Shown one piece after another: positions 5,143-7,753 of a stretch of 7,753 nt of DNA. Position 1 is the first letter of the stretch. Every line of letters begins with the position of its first letter. Origin of the DNA: an uncultured Lachnospiraceae bacterium (lineage in GTDB: Bacteria > Bacillota > Clostridia > Lachnospirales > Lachnospiraceae). The position numbers and the translations under genes are program-made. The stretch is from assembly GCA_905236615.1 (NCBI GenBank), contig CAJORC010000044.1, forward strand, positions 1-7,753, read 5' to 3'. The notes under the pieces were generated by a model, which was not told where the DNA came from, searched no databases, and saw only the letters and a list, made by a program, of their open reading frames with translations.

Positions 5143-6369
5143 TTAAAGTTCAATACCATTCTTCCTGCAAAGTTCTTTTGCCGTTTCAACAGAGTCAACA
5201 CCTGTTGCATTCTTTATCGGAGCAAACTCCTTTTCACGAACAACCTCATAAGGGAGGCATGTATCAAGCTGGTGGATCATATCAAGCACGAGCTGCTCGA
5301 ATTTATAACCGTTAGGCTTTTCAGGCTTAACAAGTTCACCATTTTCATCAATAAAAGGTATCTTCTTCTCAACAACGTGAAGCGGCATCCTGTCATCCGC
5401 AACAGCCGCAAGCTCTGATACACGGAAGAGATAATTCAGGATGACACCGTAATTGTAAGCAGGATCGCCGTTTTCGTCCTTTGCATCCATCATTTCCTGT
5501 GAAAGCTCATAATACTCAACAATAGAAGGCTTTCCATCCTCAAGACACATAACACCGACACGCTCATCCGGTGCTGCCTTCCTTACAACCTTGGAACCCA
5601 CGGATACATTTGAAATAACCGAAGCACCAATAAAGCAAGGATCACAGATACGCTGAAGTACATTATCAACTGCAAAAATATTGATCCACTCAATACCCTC
5701 ATCAGTCAGTATATTATCAAGACCTGCACGGACCATTGACGAATACCAGCCGGCATTTCCGTTTGGAGATGTAGCAATTCTTCCCTTCTCTTCCATATAC
5801 ACCTTGCTCTCATAATCACAGGCAGGTGCCATATCCTGCTGGAAGAAAACCACCTTATCCTCTTTATATCCGAAGAAATTCTTCTCCTTAAGGAAATTAA
5901 CCGTTGCTTCATGGTTCTTTTCACTTGTCATTATAAAGAGACGTATCCATGTATCGGTATCCCTTACTACATCAAGAAGATTCTCGATAATTCTCTGGAA
6001 TATATAAACATGCTTTGTCTCACCTATATCAAACATTCCCTTAGGGCCGTCAGCTCCGAGTCTTGTTCCCATTCCGCCCGCAAGAAGAAGTGCTGCTGTC
6101 TTTCCTTCACGGATAGTCTTTACACCTTCATTATAAAACTCGTCTCTGCGCTTTTCGATTTCAGAAAGCTGCATTGCCGCAAGCGGACTGAATGCTCCCC
6201 TTTCATCACCTTTTCCGGCATTTGCGGTATGCCTGAGTATTGTAAAATCTGTATTTTCAACCTGCGCAAGCAGTGCTGCCTTTCCATTTTCATCTAACTC
6301 ATCATAGTATTTAAGGACATGCTCCTGTCCATACTTTCCTAATTTCTCTTTAGCCTCTTCGAATGTCAT
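5143..6369 (-). CDS. UDP-sugar pyrophosphorylase, UDPGP family, UAP1-like
   Basis: A 408-aa nucleotidyltransferase predicted to make a UDP-sugar from UTP and a sugar 1-phosphate. The nucleotide loop LLAGGMGTRLG (95-105) is followed by the conserved PKGMFDI (109-115). Further blocks resemble eukaryotic UDP-N-acetylglucosamine pyrophosphorylase: IMTSEKNHEAT (146-156), VVFFQQDMAPA (173-183), SPNGNAGWY (201-209), AVDNVLQRICDPCFIG (233-248), VEYYELS (284-290), KKIPFIDENGELVKPEKPNG (335-354) and EFAPIKNA (381-388). This similarity makes GlcNAc-1-phosphate the likeliest substrate, although bacterial relatives are often labelled UTP-glucose-1-phosphate uridylyltransferase. The bifunctional GlmU acetyltransferase domain is absent. 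The start has a GGAG ribosome binding site 7 bases upstream. It is a single-gene unit with its own terminator, expected in the cytoplasm. Confidence 0.9.
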   Translation of the reverse strand: MTFEEAKEKLGKYGQEHVLKYYDELDENGKAALLAQVENTDFTILRHTANAGKGDERGAFSPLAAMQLSEIEKRRDEFYNEGVKTIREGKTAALLLAGGMGTRLGADGPKGMFDIGETKHVYIFQRIIENLLDVVRDTDTWIRLFIMTSEKNHEATVNFLKEKNFFGYKEDKVVFFQQDMAPACDYESKVYMEEKGRIATSPNGNAGWYSSMVRAGLDNILTDEGIEWINIFAVDNVLQRICDPCFIGASVISNVSVGSKVVRKAAPDERVGVMCLEDGKPSIVEYYELSQEMMDAKDENGDPAYNYGVILNYLFRVSELAAVADDRMPLHVVEKKIPFIDENGELVKPEKPNGYKFEQLVLDMIHQLDTCLPYEVVREKEFAPIKNATGVDSVETAKELCRKNGIEL

Positions 6370-6431
6370 ATTTCTACTCCTTCATAAAATAATATAAATA
6401 AAATCCTCAATCGGTGAACGCACCTCGATAT

Positions 6432-6460
6432 AGAATAAAACATTTTTTCTTCTTATACAA
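6432..6460 (-). promoter_or_regulatory. Candidate promoter of the UDP-sugar pyrophosphorylase gene
   Basis: On the minus strand TTGTAT (6455-6460) and TATTCT (6432-6437) are 17 bases apart, starting transcription near 6425 with a leader of about 55 bases. Both hexamers are only partial matches, so this is the best available candidate in the divergent gap rather than a sure call. Confidence 0.35.
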
Positions 6461-6476
6461 GACCTAAATATATTTT

Positions 6477-6506
6477 TTGACCTGCAGGGTATTTATGTGC
6501 TAAAAT
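6477..6506 (+). promoter_or_regulatory. Promoter of the degV-family gene
   Basis: The -35 is TTGACC (6477-6482) and the -10 is TAAAAT (6501-6506), 18 bases apart, with TGC directly before the -10 giving an extended -10 element. Transcription should start near 6513. It diverges from the UDP-sugar pyrophosphorylase gene. Confidence 0.75.
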
Positions 6507-6552
6507 ACAAAATACTGTTTAAAAGTTATTTTTTGGAGGATACAGATAACTT

Positions 6553-7416
6553 ATGAGTAAAGTTGCAGTAGTTACAGACACGGGAAGCGGTCTTATGCCC
6601 GATGAAGGTATGCGCGACGGAATATTCGTGATACCTATTCCTTTCACAATAAACGGCCGGGAATTTCATGACGGCGTAAATCTGTCTGAAGAAGATTTCT
6701 ACAGATATCTCGCGGAAAATGCGGAAGTCCACACCTCGCAGCCCACTTACGAAGCTATCACTTCCACATGGAAAAAGGTTCTCGAGGACTATGATGAGCT
6801 TGTTTATATCCCGCTTTCAAGCGGTCTTTCCGGCTCATGTGCTTCCTCAACGGTTTTTGCGGAGGAATTTGACGGAAAGGTTCATGTGATCAATAACCAG
6901 AGAATCTCCGTCACCCAGCGTCAGTCAGCCTATGATGCCCTTGCTCTTGCAAAAGAGGGTAAAACTGCTTCCGAGATCAAAGAAATCCTTGAAGGCTGTA
7001 AATTCGATTCAAGTATCTACATAATGCTTGACACGCTCGATTATTTAAAAAAAGGCGGACGCGTGACACCCGCTGCCGCAGTTCTTGCAAAGGTCCTGAA
7101 TATAAAGCCTGTCCTTCAGATACAGGGGGAAAAGCTGGATGCCTTTTCAAAATGCCGCGGAATAAAACAGGCAAAAAAGATAATGATAAATGCAATAAAA
7201 GATGATATCGACAAACGTTTCGGCGGATTCAGCGAAGCCCACAATTATCATCTTGCCATTGCCCACACAATGAACTATGCCGCAGCCGATGAATTTGCCA
7301 AAGAACTTATGGGAGAGCTTCCCGGACTGGATATCACAGTCAATCCTCTCTCACTTGTTATCGCATGCCACATAGGTCCCGGCTCACTTGCCTGCGCCGT
7401 AAGTAAAATGGTCTGA
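6553..7416 (+). CDS. DegV family fatty-acid-binding protein (FakB-like)
   Basis: DegV/FakB proteins bind a fatty acid and present it to the kinase FakA for phosphorylation, feeding exogenous fatty acids into phospholipid synthesis. The 287 residues are close to the usual 280-290. Conserved blocks: VAVVTDTGSGL (4-14), HTSQPT (60-65), PLSSGLSGS (87-95, with Ser93 contacting the carboxylate in the family), VINNQRISVTQRQ (112-124), LDYLKKGGRVTPA (162-174, with Arg170), LNIKPVL (182-188) and ACHIGPGSLA (271-280, with the conserved His273). The usual DSTSDL-type N-terminal motif reads DTGSGL here. The GGAGG ribosome binding site is 13 bases before ATG, longer than usual, but an in-frame TAA just upstream excludes an earlier start. 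No fakA gene is adjacent. The bound lipid cannot be deduced. Confidence 0.93.
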   Translation: MSKVAVVTDTGSGLMPDEGMRDGIFVIPIPFTINGREFHDGVNLSEEDFYRYLAENAEVHTSQPTYEAITSTWKKVLEDYDELVYIPLSSGLSGSCASSTVFAEEFDGKVHVINNQRISVTQRQSAYDALALAKEGKTASEIKEILEGCKFDSSIYIMLDTLDYLKKGGRVTPAAAVLAKVLNIKPVLQIQGEKLDAFSKCRGIKQAKKIMINAIKDDIDKRFGGFSEAHNYHLAIAHTMNYAAADEFAKELMGELPGLDITVNPLSLVIACHIGPGSLACAVSKMV

Positions 7417-7432
7417 TAAATAAAATGCTACA

Positions 7433-7469
7433 AAAAAAGTTACAGCCGGTTTCTGACTGTAACTTTTTT
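7433..7469. terminator. Bidirectional intrinsic terminator
   Basis: A perfect 13-bp stem (AAAAAAGTTACAG at 7433-7445 with CTGTAACTTTTTT at 7457-7469) around an 11-base loop. The A-run and T-run make it work on both strands. It ends the degV-family gene from the left and the SGNH hydrolase gene, whose stop is 3 bases away, from the right. Confidence 0.9.
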
Positions 7470-7471
7470 AA

Positions 7472-7753
7472 TTATTTAACTGCTATCGCATGTGTTTTCA
7501 GATAATTAACCCATAGATCCATATAATCTGCCTTTATATGAACTCCATCCGAAGTACACTCTTTCGGAAGATATCCTTCTTCATCATTAAATACGGTATT
7601 AAGATCAAGATAAGCCACATGCTCGTTTTCAGCAACTTCCTTTATTCCCGCATTTCTCCTGTCCACGCTTTCATTGGTAAAACGATCCGAGGACTCGGCT
7701 TTTTCCTTTGTCACATGGATTACACTATGCACATATATCACAGCCTCCGGCTG
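7472..7753 (-). CDS. SGNH/GDSL-type hydrolase, C-terminal fragment (cut by window edge)
   Basis: The frame enters from the right edge, so only the last 93 residues are seen. It begins QPEAVIYVHSVIHVT, which matches the strand-loop before block V of SGNH esterases (usually P-x-A-x-I-Y-x-x-S-x-x-P). It continues with NESVDRRNAGIKEVAE (helix), VAYLDLNTVFNDEEGYLP and TSDGVHIKADYMDLWVNYL. SDGVH carries the catalytic Asp69 and His72 (D-x-x-H) of the family, followed by the closing helix. The nucleophile Ser block and any signal peptide lie outside the window, so substrate (acyl esters, often on carbohydrate) and location are unknown. A GTG at 7739-7741 is internal, not the start. The gene ends on the shared terminator. 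Confidence 0.85.
   Translation of the reverse strand, partial: QPEAVIYVHSVIHVTKEKAESSDRFTNESVDRRNAGIKEVAENEHVAYLDLNTVFNDEEGYLPKECTSDGVHIKADYMDLWVNYLKTHAIAVK

Noticed and set aside
6977..7195. 72-codon minus-strand frame inside the degV-family gene
   Set aside because: Antisense shadow of a conserved coding region without a start signal.
1..7753. CRISPR arrays, insertion sequences, toxin-antitoxin pairs or phage genes
   Set aside because: No regularly spaced repeats, no transposase motifs and no terminal inverted repeats were seen; the only hint of mobility is the weak recombinase-like stretch at 4623-4745.

Overview
The window looks like low-GC Firmicutes DNA, most likely a clostridial (Lachnospiraceae-type) anaerobe. 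The grounds are strong AGGAGG-like ribosome binding sites, TTGACA/TATAAT promoters, intrinsic terminators, a DUF4317 protein, a solitary acetate kinase, a DegV/FakB protein and the clustering of ispF, cysE and cysS. The genus cannot be fixed from the sequence alone. Most of it is ordinary core-genome DNA. I found no convincing new defence system or mobile system.

Layout. (1) Positions 1-2559, minus strand: a compact operon transcribed right to left, DUF4317 protein - ispF - cysE - cysS. Its start and stop codons overlap at two of the three junctions, and a promoter with an extended -10 lies at 2616-2644. ispF makes isoprenoid precursors, cysE commits serine to cysteine, and cysS (cut by the left edge) charges tRNA-Cys. 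(2) 2645-3989, minus strand: ackA (acetate kinase) as a single-gene unit with its own promoter, a 5' leader hairpin and a terminator. (3) 4050-4346, plus strand: two identical tRNA-Gly(GCC) genes in one short transcript, with a near-consensus promoter and a terminator. This unit diverges from ackA, and a direct repeat lies between the two promoters.

(4) 4347-5096: about 750 bases without a recognised gene. They hold a possible 47-codon ORF with a perfect Shine-Dalgarno, a dyad, a long hairpin, a very good minus-strand promoter that leads into no intact ORF, and a short open stretch that faintly resembles the end of a tyrosine recombinase. This is the least explained part of the window. (5) 5094-6460, minus strand: a UDP-sugar pyrophosphorylase that resembles eukaryotic UAP1 more than bacterial GlmU or GalU. 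(6) 6477-7469, plus strand: a DegV-family fatty-acid-binding protein with its own extended -10 promoter and a terminator that works in both directions. (7) 7472-7753, minus strand: the C-terminal end of an SGNH/GDSL hydrolase running off the right edge.

The genes are mainly housekeeping: cysteine supply and use, isoprenoids, acetate and ATP production, glycine decoding, nucleotide-sugar synthesis and exogenous fatty-acid handling. Apart from cysE-cysS they share no single pathway.
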